Shown here: positions 52,856 through 62,776 of the stretch, piece by piece
How the letters are laid out: each line of letters opens with the position of its first letter
Position numbering within the stretch: the stretch's first letter is position 1
Assembly: GCF_900142215.1 (NCBI RefSeq)
Contig: NZ_FRAC01000011.1
Location: 199,620 to 263,619, forward strand
Reading direction: 5' to 3'
DNA from: Anaerocolumna jejuensis DSM 15929
Lineage (GTDB): Bacteria > Bacillota > Clostridia > Lachnospirales > Lachnospiraceae
Length of the DNA: 64,000 nt
Position numbers and translations under genes: made by a program
The notes under the pieces: generated by a model
The model's database searches: none
Told to the model about the DNA's origin: nothing
What the model saw: the letters and a program-made list of their open reading frames with translations, nothing else

Positions 52856-55800
52856 TTGAAAACCTTTATTAATCCGCTGAGGGAACTGAAAGAATTTAAT
52901 GAAATAAAGGATAGTTTGAAGCTTAAAAATACACCGGTTCAGATAACCGGCTGTATTGATTCCCAGAAATGCCACCTTATATACGGTCTGGGAGAGGAAT
53001 ATTCCCAGAAGCTGATCATTACCTATAATGATTTAAAGGCAAAGGAAATCTGTGAGGATTATAAGCTTTATGATAAGAATGTCTTCTATTACCCCGGCAA
53101 GGATATTATCTTTTACAGCGCGGACATTCACGGCAATGCCATTGTCAGGGAAAGACTTAAGATCTTAAAAAAGCTTTTGAGCAAAGAGCCGGTTACGGTG
53201 GTAACGACCATTGACGGAGGAATGGACAGGATACTGCCCCTTCATTTTCTCCAAAAAAATATCATCCGTTTAAAGGAAGGGGAAGCCTGTGATCTGTCAA
53301 AGCTTCAATCTTCCTTAATCCATCTTGGCTATGAAAGAGGAGCGCAGGTGGAGGGACCGGGAGAATTTGCTGTAAGAGGTGGAATCCTTGATATCTTTCC
53401 TCCCGCAGAGGAATGTCCTTACCGTATCGAGTTCTGGGGAGATGAAATCGACTCTATCCGCTCCTTTGATGTGGAAAGCCAGCGTTCCATAGAACGCCAT
53501 GAGGAGCTTACCGTTTTTTCGGCAGCAGAAATCGTGCTGAGTGATGAGCGGCTGGCAGCAGGACTGAAAAAGCTGGAGGAAGAGAAGAAATCCTATGTCC
53601 AGAAATTAAGGGAACAAAGAAAGACGGAGGAAGCCTTCCGAATCCAAAGCATCATTGATGAATTCAAGGAAAATATTGAGAGCTTTCAGGGCTCTGTCGG
53701 AATTGACAGCTATATCCGTTACTTTTATGAGGAAACCGTATCCTTCTTTGAATATTTCACCCGAGAGGACTCTTTGATTTTCTTAGACGAGCCGGGCAGG
53801 GTGCAGGAGAGAGGGGAAGCAGTCGAGACAGAATTCAGGGAAGGCATGATAGGAAGAATTGAAAAGGGCTATATTCTTCCCGGACAAAGTGATGCCGTGT
53901 ATGGCTACAAGGAGCTTTTAGCCGGCTTAAGCCAAAAGAGCCTGCTGCTTCTAAGTACCATGGACACAAGATTGTCCAATTTTGCAGTTAAGAATAAATG
54001 GGATATGACAGTCCGTTCTGTCAATCCATATAACAATAATTTTGACATCCTTGTACAGGATTTGCTGAAGTGGAAGAAGAGCGGTTACCGGGTACTGCTG
54101 CTTTCTCCCTCAAGAACCAGGGCAAGGCGCCTGTCAGAGGATTTAAGAGAGCATGAACTGAATGCCTTCTACAGCGAGGACTTGGACAGAGTCATCCAAA
54201 AGGGTGAAATAATGGTAGCAGGGGGAAACCTTCACAAGGGTTTTGAATACCCCCTTATTAATCTTGTGGTTATTTCCGAAAGTGACATCTTTGGAGCGGA
54301 AAAGAAGAAAAAGAAGAAAATCCGGGAATATGACGGCAATAAGATTCAAAGCTTTGCAGACCTTAATATCGGAGATTATGTGGTTCATGAAAATCATGGA
54401 CTTGGTATATACAGAGGTATTGAAAAAATAGAGGTTGATAAGGTTATAAAGGATTACATCAAGATTGAGTACGGCGGAGGCGGTGTACTCTATATTCTGG
54501 CTACGGGCCTGGATGTCATACAAAAATATGCCGGAGCGGATGCAGGAAAGCACAAGCTTAACAAGCTGAATTCCGTTGAATGGAAGAATACCAAGACAAA
54601 GGTAAAGAGCGCGGTAAAAGAGATTGCGAAGGAGCTGGTGGAGCTTTATGCAACCAGGCAGCAAAAAGAAGGCTATGCCTTTAGCACCGATACGGTATGG
54701 CAGAACGAATTTGAGGAAATGTTCCCCTATGAGGAGACGGATGACCAGCTAAGAGCCATCGAGGATACCAAAAAGGACATGGAAAGCAATAAAATCATGG
54801 ATAGGCTTGTCTGTGGGGATGTCGGGTACGGAAAGACCGAGATTGCCATAAGGGCAGCCTTTAAGGCTGTTGCAGACGGTAGGCAGGTGGTGGTATTAGT
54901 TCCCACGACCATCCTTGCCCAGCAGCATTATAATACCTTTGTCCAGAGAATGATGGATTTTCCGGTAAGCATTGACATGCTCTCCCGCTTTAAGACGCCT
55001 GCCCAGCAAAAGTCAGTTATAGAACGGGCTAAAAAGGGAAATCTGGACATCCTTATCGGAACTCACAGGGTATTGTCAAAGGACATCCAGTTTAAAAATC
55101 TGGGGCTGTTGATCGTGGATGAGGAGCAGCGCTTTGGAGTAACCCATAAGGAAAAAATCAAGCAGATAAAAGGGGATGTGGATGTATTGACCTTAACGGC
55201 CACCCCCATTCCGAGGACCCTTCACATGAGCTTGATTGGCATCCGTGATATGAGTGTACTAAATGAGCCCCCGGTAGACAGGATGCCCATCCAGACCTTT
55301 GTATTGGAGCATAATGAGGAGATTATCCGTGAGGCGATCCACAGGGAGCTGGCCAGGGACGGACAGGTCTATTATGTCTATAACCGGGTTAACGGAATTG
55401 ACGAAGTGGCGGCTAAGATTGCGAATCTGGTGCCGGAGGCCAATGTATCCTTTGCCCACGGCCAGATGAGCGAAAGAGAATTAGAGCGTATTATGTTCAG
55501 CTTCATTAATGGGGAAATCGACGTACTGGTGTCCACTACCATTATTGAAACAGGCCTTGATATATCCAATGTAAACACTATGATTATAGATGATGCGGAC
55601 AGACTGGGACTTTCCCAGCTATACCAGCTGAGGGGAAGAGTCGGCAGAAGCAACCGCACGGCCTTTGCCTTTCTAATGTACCGCAGGGATAAGATGCTGA
55701 AGGAAATCGCTGAAAAAAGGCTTCAGGCAATTAAGGAATTCACAGAGCTTGGCTCCGGCTTTAAGATAGCCATGAGGGACCTGGAAATCAGAGGTGCCGG

Positions 55801-56395
55801 AAACCTTCTGGGAGCCCAGCAGAGCGGGCATATGGAAGCAGTGGGCTATGACCTTTACTGCAAGATGCTGAATGACGCCGTAAAAGCAATGAAGGGGCAG
55901 ATTTCAGAGGAAGAGACCTTTGAAACCACGGTGGATATGGATGTGGATGCTTATATTCCGGCCACCTATATTAAAAATGAATTTCAAAAGCTGGATGTTT
56001 ACAAGCGTATCGCAGATATTGAAACGGAAGAAGAGTTCCTCGATATGCAGGAAGAGTTGGTAGACCGCTTTGGGGATATGCCCTCCAGTGTCAATAACCT
56101 GTTAAACATTGCCCATATCAAGTCCATTTGCCACAGTGTTTATATTACTTCCCTTATCTACAAAGGGGATGAAATTAAGATGGTAATGTATCCGAAGGCA
56201 AAGCTGTCCGTTGAGAGGATTCCCGAGCTCATAAAGAAGCATGAGTCCTGCCTTAAGCTGGTGCCGGAGACCAACCCCTATTTCCTGTATACCATGAAAA
56301 AGGTGCCGGGAAAGGGAAAAATGGATGCCTTAACGGTATTTGAAATGATAAAGAAGCTTTTAGAAGATGTAAAGGTATTGCTTGAAACGGTATAA
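52856..56395 (+). CDS. mfd: Transcription-repair coupling factor
   Basis: 1179 residues from a TTG start preceded by AGGAGG. It removes RNA polymerase stalled at lesions and recruits UvrA. Present in order: UvrB-like N-terminal module, the polymerase-interacting domain (DYVVHENHGLGIYRGIEKIE, near 500-530), the SF2 translocase with Walker A GDVGYGKT (654-661) and DEEQ (755-758), GRVGRSNR motif VI, and a TRCF C-terminal domain. Intact and family-length. Confidence 0.96.
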   Translation: MKTFINPLRELKEFNEIKDSLKLKNTPVQITGCIDSQKCHLIYGLGEEYSQKLIITYNDLKAKEICEDYKLYDKNVFYYPGKDIIFYSADIHGNAIVRERLKILKKLLSKEPVTVVTTIDGGMDRILPLHFLQKNIIRLKEGEACDLSKLQSSLIHLGYERGAQVEGPGEFAVRGGILDIFPPAEECPYRIEFWGDEIDSIRSFDVESQRSIERHEELTVFSAAEIVLSDERLAAGLKKLEEEKKSYVQKLREQRKTEEAFRIQSIIDEFKENIESFQGSVGIDSYIRYFYEETVSFFEYFTREDSLIFLDEPGRVQERGEAVETEFREGMIGRIEKGYILPGQSDAVYGYKELLAGLSQKSLLLLSTMDTRLSNFAVKNKWDMTVRSVNPYNNNFDILVQDLLKWKKSGYRVLLLSPSRTRARRLSEDLREHELNAFYSEDLDRVIQKGEIMVAGGNLHKGFEYPLINLVVISESDIFGAEKKKKKKIREYDGNKIQSFADLNIGDYVVHENHGLGIYRGIEKIEVDKVIKDYIKIEYGGGGVLYILATGLDVIQKYAGADAGKHKLNKLNSVEWKNTKTKVKSAVKEIAKELVELYATRQQKEGYAFSTDTVWQNEFEEMFPYEETDDQLRAIEDTKKDMESNKIMDRLVCGDVGYGKTEIAIRAAFKAVADGRQVVVLVPTTILAQQHYNTFVQRMMDFPVSIDMLSRFKTPAQQKSVIERAKKGNLDILIGTHRVLSKDIQFKNLGLLIVDEEQRFGVTHKEKIKQIKGDVDVLTLTATPIPRTLHMSLIGIRDMSVLNEPPVDRMPIQTFVLEHNEEIIREAIHRELARDGQVYYVYNRVNGIDEVAAKIANLVPEANVSFAHGQMSERELERIMFSFINGEIDVLVSTTIIETGLDISNVNTMIIDDADRLGLSQLYQLRGRVGRSNRTAFAFLMYRRDKMLKEIAEKRLQAIKEFTELGSGFKIAMRDLEIRGAGNLLGAQQSGHMEAVGYDLYCKMLNDAVKAMKGQISEEETFETTVDMDVDAYIPATYIKNEFQKLDVYKRIADIETEEEFLDMQEELVDRFGDMPSSVNNLLNIAHIKSICHSVYITSLIYKGDEIKMVMYPKAKLSVERIPELIKKHESCLKLVPETNPYFLYTMKKVPGKGKMDALTVFEMIKKLLEDVKVLLETV

Positions 56396-56503
56396 TCCCT
56401 TATAATGAAGAGATAGAAAGGGCTTTAAAGATTCAAAGCCAGTTATTACAGATACAAGCAGATGATTAATGCCATGGGGCCAGGTTAGAGAATGGAGTTT
56501 TGA

Positions 56504-57616
56504 ATGAAAAATTTATTAAAGAGATTAGGGTGTTTATTGGTAGCATCAGCCTTGTTAGTCAGTCTTACCGGCTGTAAGGAGAAAGCCTCGGAACAAAAGG
56601 GAAACACGAACCCTTCTGACTCCGTACAGGAGGCAAAGGATTACGGTGGCACGGAGGAAACGAAAGAGAACAGAGGGCAACTGGTAGTAACTGTTGGAAA
56701 TAATAAAGTGTATTACAATGAGGCCATGCTATATATTCTGGTGATGAAAGCCCAGTATGAATCCTATTTCGGCAGCCAGATATGGAGCTACAATGTAGGA
56801 AACAATACCACCTTTGAAGACCAGGCCAAGGAAGAAATATTAAATCTTATAACCCAGACTAAGATTGTACTTGATAAGGCAGATAGCTACCATATTTCCC
56901 TTTCGGAGGAAGAAGAAGCCGCCATACAGGAAAAGGCAGGAAATTACCTTGATGGGATTACAGAGGAAGACAAGGCCAAATATGGCCTTACAGAAGACCT
57001 TGTACGTAAATTCTACCGGGAAAACACTATCTACCAGAAGGTTTATGACGCTGTTACCATGGATGTAAATACGGATGTCACCGATGATGAGGCAAAGCAG
57101 ATAACCGTTGACCAGATATTGATAAAAACAACCACGGAAAAAGAAGGCAAGGAAGAGCCTATGACCGAAGCAGAGAAGAAGACTGCTTATAACCGGGCTG
57201 TTAAGCTCTTAAAGGAAGCAAAGAAGACAGAAGACTTTAAGAAGCTTGCAGAGGCGAATACGGAGGATTCTAACGTGGAATACACCTTTGGAAAGGGTGA
57301 AATGGTAGAAGAATTCGAAAACGCCGCCTTTGCTCTTAAAAAGGGAGGATTAAGCTCTGTCGTAGAGAGCAAGTACGGCTATCACATTATTTATTGTGTC
57401 AGCGATTTTAACAAGGATGCCACTCTTGAGAAAAAGGAACAAATTATAGAAGAACGGCAAAATGAATTATTTAAGAAGCTTTATGGGAAGTGGACAGAGA
57501 ATTATAAGGTGGAAATCAAGGATAAGGTATGGGCAGCCTTAACTCTCAGGGATGAGGCGGCAGATAATGCAAAAGAAGGAGAGAGCGGGGAGAAAGCACC
57601 CACCAGCACTCCTTAA
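56504..57616 (+). CDS. prsA: Lipoprotein peptidyl-prolyl isomerase (PrsA-like foldase)
   Basis: 370 residues. A lipoprotein signal ends at Cys24 (SLTGC), so the protein is anchored outside the membrane. A SurA-like N-terminal helical region precedes a parvulin domain (about 200-310, with EANTEDSNVEYTFGKGEMVEEF and SSVVESKYGYHIIYC). It helps secreted proteins fold. The C terminus is an acidic linker ending KAPTSTP. The order mfd-prsA is usual for this cluster. Confidence 0.88.
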   Translation: MKNLLKRLGCLLVASALLVSLTGCKEKASEQKGNTNPSDSVQEAKDYGGTEETKENRGQLVVTVGNNKVYYNEAMLYILVMKAQYESYFGSQIWSYNVGNNTTFEDQAKEEILNLITQTKIVLDKADSYHISLSEEEEAAIQEKAGNYLDGITEEDKAKYGLTEDLVRKFYRENTIYQKVYDAVTMDVNTDVTDDEAKQITVDQILIKTTTEKEGKEEPMTEAEKKTAYNRAVKLLKEAKKTEDFKKLAEANTEDSNVEYTFGKGEMVEEFENAAFALKKGGLSSVVESKYGYHIIYCVSDFNKDATLEKKEQIIEERQNELFKKLYGKWTENYKVEIKDKVWAALTLRDEAADNAKEGESGEKAPTSTP

Positions 57617-57634
57617 GGTTAAATAACTTAAGAC

Positions 57635-57687
57635 CTCATCCAGGTATAAAAATGCTATATATTCCGGCTTTTTTATACTTAGATGAG
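57635..57687. terminator. Bidirectional terminator between prsA and the PAP2 gene
   Basis: CTCATC...GTATAAAAA pairs with TTTTTATAC...GATGAG. Confidence 0.8.
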
Positions 57688-57698
57688 AAAAGAATATA

Positions 57699-58232
57699 TT
57701 AACTAATATCGATTTTATTTGCAGCCCTTACGATGACTTGTGCCAGAAGAATCCCTAAGAGGATTCCGCCAAGAACATCCGAAGGGTAATGGACAAAAAG
57801 ATATATCCGTGAGAAACCGATTAGGGCAGCGATGACGTAAAAGAAGATACCGCTGCTCTTTTCTCTGCAAAAAAGTATGGTTGCCGCCGTAAAAGAAGAC
57901 ATTGTATGGCCGGAAGGAAAGGAATAGGACCCAGGAGCCTTTATCAGATCCCGGAAGCCGGTAAGTCTTGTAAAGGGCCGTTCTCTCGCAAAGAGGGGCT
58001 TTAAGATATCGTCACACAGCAGGGATTCCGCAATAAGGGCAGCCGTCAGTAAGATGCCCCATCTGCGGCCTTTTTTTGTAGCAAGAAGTACCAGTGTGAG
58101 GGCAATCCAAAGGAGAGAAGAATTCCCCAGGGAAGTAAAGAAGACCATTAACCTATCCATAAAAGGAGTATGTAAATGCTTTGCAACAAAGATAAGAAGA
58201 GTATCATCTATCTGCTGAATTATTTCAATCAT
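57699..58232 (-). CDS. PAP2-family membrane phosphatase
   Basis: 177 residues from ATG 58232 (GAGG five bases upstream); a longer in-frame start at 58256 lacks a site. Five to six hydrophobic segments and the three PAP2 motifs are seen: KPLFARERPF, PSGHTMSS and SRIYLFVHYPSDVLGG. These enzymes dephosphorylate lipid pyrophosphates such as undecaprenyl-PP or phosphatidate at the outer face of the membrane. It is a minus-strand insertion in an otherwise plus-strand block. Confidence 0.88.
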   Translation of the reverse strand: MIEIIQQIDDTLLIFVAKHLHTPFMDRLMVFFTSLGNSSLLWIALTLVLLATKKGRRWGILLTAALIAESLLCDDILKPLFARERPFTRLTGFRDLIKAPGSYSFPSGHTMSSFTAATILFCREKSSGIFFYVIAALIGFSRIYLFVHYPSDVLGGILLGILLAQVIVRAANKIDIS

Positions 58233-58349
58233 AAGAACCTCATAAGAAACTGCCATCCCGGACTATAAATTTTAGTTTAAATTTAACTTATGTATATGAT
58301 AGCAAAGGATAATTTATACTGCAACCGGGATAATAAGAAAGAGGGAATT

Positions 58350-59150
58350 ATGGGAAATCGGAATATAAAATTAATACTGGCCTATGATGGAAGCGGCTAT
58401 GCCGGCTGGCAGAGGCTTAAGGAGGAAGACAGGAAAAGGTCCGTTCAGTCTGTATTGGAGGAAACTATTTCTCTTGTGCTGCAGGAAGAAATTAAAGTAA
58501 CAGGCTCCGGCAGAACGGATAAGGGAGTACATGCCACAGGACAGGCAGCCAATTTTAAATGCCATAAGAATATTGCTCCGCAAAAGATGCTTGCAGCCAT
58601 CAATCAGGCTCTCCCGGAGGATATCAGGGTTATAGAGCTTAGTGAAGTACCCATGGATTTTCACAGCAGAAAAAGTGCCGCAGCAAAGACTTATGAATAC
58701 CGTTTTGAAATCGGTGAAGTGCCTTCGGTTTTTTTGCGGAAATATGTATATGCTATTCCGGAAGAGCCGGATATTCCCGCCATGGAAAAGGCAGCGGAGC
58801 TTCTTATGGGCACCCATGATTTCAGGGCCTTTTCCTCTGAAAAGAGAGAGGATTACGATACCGTAAGAAGAATTGACAAGCTGCTCATAGAGCCTGTTAC
58901 CGTAAAGGGCTGTCAGAGAGAATCAAAGCAGATAAAGCTGCTTATTACCGGAAATGGCTTTCTCTACAACATGGTAAGAATCATTGCCGGAACGCTTTTA
59001 GAAGTCGGACAGCATAAATGGGAGGCGGAGGACATAAACCGCATTCTTGACAGCAGAAGGAGGGAAAATGCCGGCATAAAGGCTCCGCCTGAAGGTCTGT
59101 ATTTAAGAGAAGTAACGTTTCCTGTCGAAATCAATTTTAAGATAAAATAA
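58350..59150 (+). CDS. truA: tRNA pseudouridine(38-40) synthase
   Basis: 266 residues from ATG 58350 (GAGGG upstream); the frame is open for 20 more codons but without a ribosome site. Catalytic Asp57 lies in GSGRTDKGVHATGQ, and the C-terminal FLYNMVRIIAGTLLEVG motif is present. It makes pseudouridine at positions 38-40 of the tRNA anticodon arm. Complete. Confidence 0.95.
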   Translation: MGNRNIKLILAYDGSGYAGWQRLKEEDRKRSVQSVLEETISLVLQEEIKVTGSGRTDKGVHATGQAANFKCHKNIAPQKMLAAINQALPEDIRVIELSEVPMDFHSRKSAAAKTYEYRFEIGEVPSVFLRKYVYAIPEEPDIPAMEKAAELLMGTHDFRAFSSEKREDYDTVRRIDKLLIEPVTVKGCQRESKQIKLLITGNGFLYNMVRIIAGTLLEVGQHKWEAEDINRILDSRRRENAGIKAPPEGLYLREVTFPVEINFKIK

Positions 59151-59239
59151 TCCAACAATGTATAATTTATTCCTTTTGACAAACAATAATAACCATAAGT
59201 ACCACATTATGAATAGAATGCAAAATGGAGGAATAAATT

Positions 59240-59788
59240 ATGAAAGCAACAGGAATCGTAAGAAGAATAGATGACTTGGGACGCGTTGTGGTTCCAAAGG
59301 AAATCCGCCGTACGTTAAGAATCAGAGAGGGAGATCCGCTTGAAATTTTCACAGACAGAGAAGGCGAAATTATTCTTAAAAAATATTCTCCCATAGGGGA
59401 ATTGGGTCAGTTTGCCAAGCAGTATGCAGATTCCCTTGCACAGACAACTGGACATGTCATTGCCATATCTGATAAGGACCAGTTTGTGGCAGCTGCCGGC
59501 AGTATGAAGCGGGAGCTTCTTTCAAAAGCCATAACACCGGAGCTTGAGCGTGCCATTGAAGAAAGAGAAAGTATTTTAGCCTCCAAAGAAGATAAGAATT
59601 TTATACACATTGTTGCTGATGATGATACAGAGTATACTTATCAGGTTATTTGGCCGATTATCAGTGAAGGTGATGCAATCGGGTCGGTGGTAGTGCTTAC
59701 AAAGGACCCGAAGGTTAAATTTGGAGATGTTGAAAATAAGCTAGCAAGTACAGCATCTTATTTTTTGGGAAGGCAAATGGAACAATAA
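59240..59788 (+). CDS. spoVT: Stage V sporulation protein T, AbrB-type regulator
   Basis: 182 residues: an N-terminal AbrB swapped-hairpin DNA-binding domain (GIVRRIDDLGRVVVPKEIRR, about 1-50) and a C-terminal GAF domain (about 60-178). SpoVT tunes late forespore transcription. The two-domain length separates it from AbrB itself. TTGACA occurs 65 bases upstream, but a matching -10 is not clear. Confidence 0.94.
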   Translation: MKATGIVRRIDDLGRVVVPKEIRRTLRIREGDPLEIFTDREGEIILKKYSPIGELGQFAKQYADSLAQTTGHVIAISDKDQFVAAAGSMKRELLSKAITPELERAIEERESILASKEDKNFIHIVADDDTEYTYQVIWPIISEGDAIGSVVVLTKDPKVKFGDVENKLASTASYFLGRQMEQ

Positions 59789-60200
59789 TGGATGGGGCGC
59801 TGCGCTTCGCTTTAAACAAACAAAACGTTTGTAAAGCGGGAGAGGCAGGGCCCTCTATTTTATTTGTTATAGTTCCTTTTTCATGCATATGCTGTTTAAA
59901 TTATCAGTGTAAGGCTCATGTCCGTGCTTTTGCTTATTCTGATATCCAATGCCATTCCTGCCTTTCCAAATGTAGAGTGAAATTATTTTCATGTTCTGCT
60001 TGTGCGCTATAGCAGGCGAGCCTGCGCTATGTATTTATAAGCTTTCTGCTGCCATTATAAGGCATCAGGATATTAAATGCCATCCTTTTTATATCCTTCG
60101 GTATTTAAAGATTTACAGATTGGCCTGATATGGGTATAATAGGAAAAGGATACAACACAGCTTATAAACTATACGTATAAGAAGCAAGAAAGAGGAAACA
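59789..60200. other. Non-coding space between spoVT and mazG
   Basis: No convincing gene. A 74-codon frame that begins on the spoVT stop is Cys-rich and lacks a ribosome site. A GC-rich hairpin (AGCAGGC/GCCTGC) lies at 60011-60026. Confidence 0.55.
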
Positions 60201-60932
60201 ATGGATAAAAGATACACCTTTGATGAATTTATGGACATTATCAGGTATCTGCGCAGTGAAAAGGGCTGTCCATGGGATAGAAAGCAGACCCATGAGAGTC
60301 TGGATAAATATATGCTGGAAGAGGCTTATGAAAGCGTTGAAGCCATTCGAAGGGGCAATACGGAAAACCTTTGTGAGGAGCTTGGAGATGTTCTCTTACA
60401 GATTGCCCTCCATGCAGCTATCGCAGAGGAAACCAGGGAATTTACCATTGAAGACATTATTACAGGGGAAAGTGAGAAAATGATAAGGCGTCATCCCCAT
60501 GTCTTTGGTGAAAAGGAAACGATTGATGCAGGACAGGTAGTTAAGAACTGGGATGAGATAAAAAAACAGGAAAAGAAGCAGAAAACTACAGCAGATACCC
60601 TGCAGGATATTCCAAGAGCTCTGCCGGCACTTATGAGGGCGGAAAAGGCCATTAAAAGGGCAGCAAAAAACGGACAGAAGGGGGATGTAACGGAGGAAGT
60701 CGAAAGAACATTCGAGAGCCTTTCGGACAGTCTTTTTACCCTTAAAGAACAGTGGAAAATGGAAGATGAGGAGCAATTGGAGGAGAAATTTGAAAACCTA
60801 CTGTTTCAAATAGTAAATTTGTCTGTATTTTTGCAGTTAAATGCAGAAAATTCCTTGACAAATGCCACTAATAAGTTTATAAATAGATTTGTAGATATCG
60901 AAGGACTTACAGAGAAAAAGCCACAAGTTTAA
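60201..60932 (+). CDS. mazG: Nucleoside triphosphate pyrophosphohydrolase
   Basis: 243 residues with two MazG domains in tandem: CPWDRKQTHESLDKYMLEEAYE and EELGDVLLQIALHAAIAEET carry the metal-binding Glu/Asp residues of the first, and a second, degenerate set follows the linker at about 125. It hydrolyses non-canonical or excess NTPs, cleaning the pool. The family is usually 250-270 residues, so this is complete. Next gene is hup, as elsewhere in the family. Confidence 0.94.
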   Translation: MDKRYTFDEFMDIIRYLRSEKGCPWDRKQTHESLDKYMLEEAYESVEAIRRGNTENLCEELGDVLLQIALHAAIAEETREFTIEDIITGESEKMIRRHPHVFGEKETIDAGQVVKNWDEIKKQEKKQKTTADTLQDIPRALPALMRAEKAIKRAAKNGQKGDVTEEVERTFESLSDSLFTLKEQWKMEDEEQLEEKFENLLFQIVNLSVFLQLNAENSLTNATNKFINRFVDIEGLTEKKPQV

Positions 60933-61032
60933 ACGATATAACCAATGTCAGAAAATAGACATTGAAGAACATGAAAATAATCCTAACGGTTATTTTAAAA
61001 ATATCAATTACTTTAGAGGAGGAGTTAAATCC

Positions 61033-61308
61033 ATGAACAAAGCCGAATTAGTTGCAGCAATTGCAGAGAAAACAGAATTATCCAAAAAGGATTCAGAGAA
61101 AGCATTAAAAGCTTTTATTGATGTAGTTACAGAAGAACTTACAAAAGGTGAGAAGGTACAGTTAGTTGGCTTCGGAACTTTTGAAGTTTCTGAAAGACCT
61201 GAAAGAACAGGAAGAAATCCTCAAACAAAAGAGGCTATAACAATTGCCGCATCTAAAGCTCCCAAGTTCAAAGCAGGAAAAGCTTTAAAGGATGTTATTA
61301 ACGAATAG
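61033..61308 (+). CDS. hup: DNA-binding protein HU
   Basis: 91 residues, standard length. NKAELVAAIAEKTELSKKDS and the arm FGTFEVSERPERTGRNPQTK fit HU rather than IHF. A nucleoid protein that bends DNA as a homodimer. GAGGAG lies before the ATG. Confidence 0.96.
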   Translation: MNKAELVAAIAEKTELSKKDSEKALKAFIDVVTEELTKGEKVQLVGFGTFEVSERPERTGRNPQTKEAITIAASKAPKFKAGKALKDVINE

Positions 61309-61479
61309 GAAGATCTAACCCGAAGGAAGCTGTTGTTAAGAATCGTGTTCACCAGAAAGGTAAGTTAAATGCTTGAAAGTGGAGGAACAGATTTTTAATA
61401 CAGCTTCTTTTTTTGACTATAAGTTTCTAAGTGAAATGGCATGACGGGACGGAATGCATTTCACAGGAAAGAGGTTTTT

Positions 61480-61722
61480 ATGAGATTGGATAAATTTTTA
61501 AAGGTATCAAGATTAATTAAGCGCAGAACTGTTGCAAATGAAGCCTGTGATGCAGGACGTGTCCTGATTAACGGCAAGTCCGCCAAGGCCTCCGCGGCTG
61601 TCAAGGAAGGCGACATCATAGAGATTGGCTTTGGCAGCAAGTCAGTAAAGGTGAAGGTATTGGATGTACAGGAAACCGTGAGAAAAGATGATGCTAAGGA
61701 ATTATATGAGTATATCGTTTAG
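61480..61722 (+). CDS. rqcP: S4-domain RNA-binding protein RqcP
   Basis: 80 residues from ATG 61480 (AGAGG upstream); a longer reading from 61441 has no site. The whole protein is an S4 domain (RLDKFLKVSRLIKRRTVANE, then AGRVLINGKSAKAS). RqcP (YabO/HslR-like) helps RqcH add alanine tails on stalled ribosome products. Position before yabP is conserved. Confidence 0.9.
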   Translation: MRLDKFLKVSRLIKRRTVANEACDAGRVLINGKSAKASAAVKEGDIIEIGFGSKSVKVKVLDVQETVRKDDAKELYEYIV

Positions 61723-61723
61723 C

Positions 61724-61794
61724 TTGAAAAATGCGGTGTGTTATTCAAAGTTTTAATTAAGCAGTAGCAAAGACAAGCTTGTGAAGTACATGGG
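61724..61794 (+). repeat. Dispersed repeat family 2, tandem copy 1
   Basis: TTGAAAAATGCGGTGTGTTA, then TTAATTAAGCAGTAGCAAAG and GTGAAGTACATGGG. Confidence 0.75.
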
Positions 61795-61800
61795 TTTGAC

Positions 61801-61873
61801 TTGAAAAATGCGGTACATTTTTTAAAATTTTTAATTATTAAACGGTATCCCTGACAGAAGCAGCATACATGGG
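61801..61873 (+). repeat. Dispersed repeat family 2, tandem copy 2
   Basis: TTGAAAAATGCGGTACATTT, AATTATTAAACGGTATCCCT and GCATACATGGG. Directly follows copy 1 after six bases. Confidence 0.75.
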
Positions 61874-61951
61874 AACTTGTGTAATTTTGGGCATGAAATG
61901 CAGGGTCTTCTAATATACTTAAGAGAAAGTATATGAGGAGGCCTTTTTTTA

Positions 61952-62239
61952 ATGGAGGAGAAGCAGGGAATTCAGAAGCTGCATAAAGTCAGTTTAAATG
62001 CCAGAAACCAGGCTATGATAACCGGTGTAAAGGATGTCTTAAGCTTTGATGCAGGTGAAGTACTGTTGGATACGGAACAGGGTATCCTAATGATAAGGGG
62101 GAATGAGCTTCATGTAAACCGCCTGACCTTGGAAAAAGGAGAGGTGGATGTGGACGGAAGGATAGACAGTCTTACCTACTCTGACTCAAACGGTTATGGG
62201 AAATCGGGAGAATCTTTCATTACCAGGCTGTTTAAATAA
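61952..62239 (+). CDS. yabP: Sporulation protein YabP
   Basis: 95 residues, complete (VSLNARNQAMITGVKDVLSF, then LLDTEQGILMIRGNELHVNR). Mother-cell sporulation protein needed for spore maturation in Bacillus, binding partner of YabQ. AGGAGG lies ten bases before the ATG. Followed by yabQ in 34 bases. Confidence 0.92.
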   Translation: MEEKQGIQKLHKVSLNARNQAMITGVKDVLSFDAGEVLLDTEQGILMIRGNELHVNRLTLEKGEVDVDGRIDSLTYSDSNGYGKSGESFITRLFK

Positions 62240-62273
62240 GCTGAACATTAAGTGTGCAGGCAGGAGCGATTAG

Positions 62274-62774
62274 ATGAATAAAGAGATTTTGACAGAGCTT
62301 GCGTTTTTCGGAAACTGCGTGCTCTGGGGCATTTATCTGCTGGTATTTTATGATGTATTCCGCATTATCAGAAGAATATTTCCCAGAGGGGCAATTCTGG
62401 TTGGTATAGAGGACTTATTGTACTGGACAGTCTCAAGCGTCCTGATATTTCGCATGATGTATCAGCAGAACAACGGTATTATCAGAGGCTTTGCCATTCT
62501 TGGTATGTTTCTCGGCATGCTTTTATACCATAACCTGATCAGTGACCCGTTGGTCGAGTTGATAGCGGGATTTTTAAATAAGATAAAGGGGGGGATTCTT
62601 TCTGTAATACGCCTGATTTTAAAACCCTTTCTTTTTCTTGGACGTGGTTTGGGCCATGGTTTTCATGGAGTATTCAAACTATTTAAAAAAATTTTGTTAA
62701 ATATACGAAAATTATTGAAAAAGCATAATAAATCTAGTAAAATAACTCTATCTGATAAAGAAAAAGGTGGTTAA
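62274..62774 (+). CDS. yabQ: Spore cortex protein YabQ
   Basis: 166 residues with four likely membrane helices in the first 100 (FFGNCVLWGIYLLVFYDVFR; LYWTVSSVLIFRMMYQ; FAILGMFLGMLLYH) and a basic cytoplasmic tail. YabQ localises to the forespore membrane and is needed for cortex formation. AGGAG precedes the ATG. It is two bases upstream of the divIC-like gene. Confidence 0.9.
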   Translation: MNKEILTELAFFGNCVLWGIYLLVFYDVFRIIRRIFPRGAILVGIEDLLYWTVSSVLIFRMMYQQNNGIIRGFAILGMFLGMLLYHNLISDPLVELIAGFLNKIKGGILSVIRLILKPFLFLGRGLGHGFHGVFKLFKKILLNIRKLLKKHNKSSKITLSDKEKGG

Positions 62775-62776
62775 AT

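Noticed and set aside
59788..60012. 74-codon ORF after spoVT
   Set aside because: Starts on the spoVT stop, has no ribosome site, and has implausible composition.
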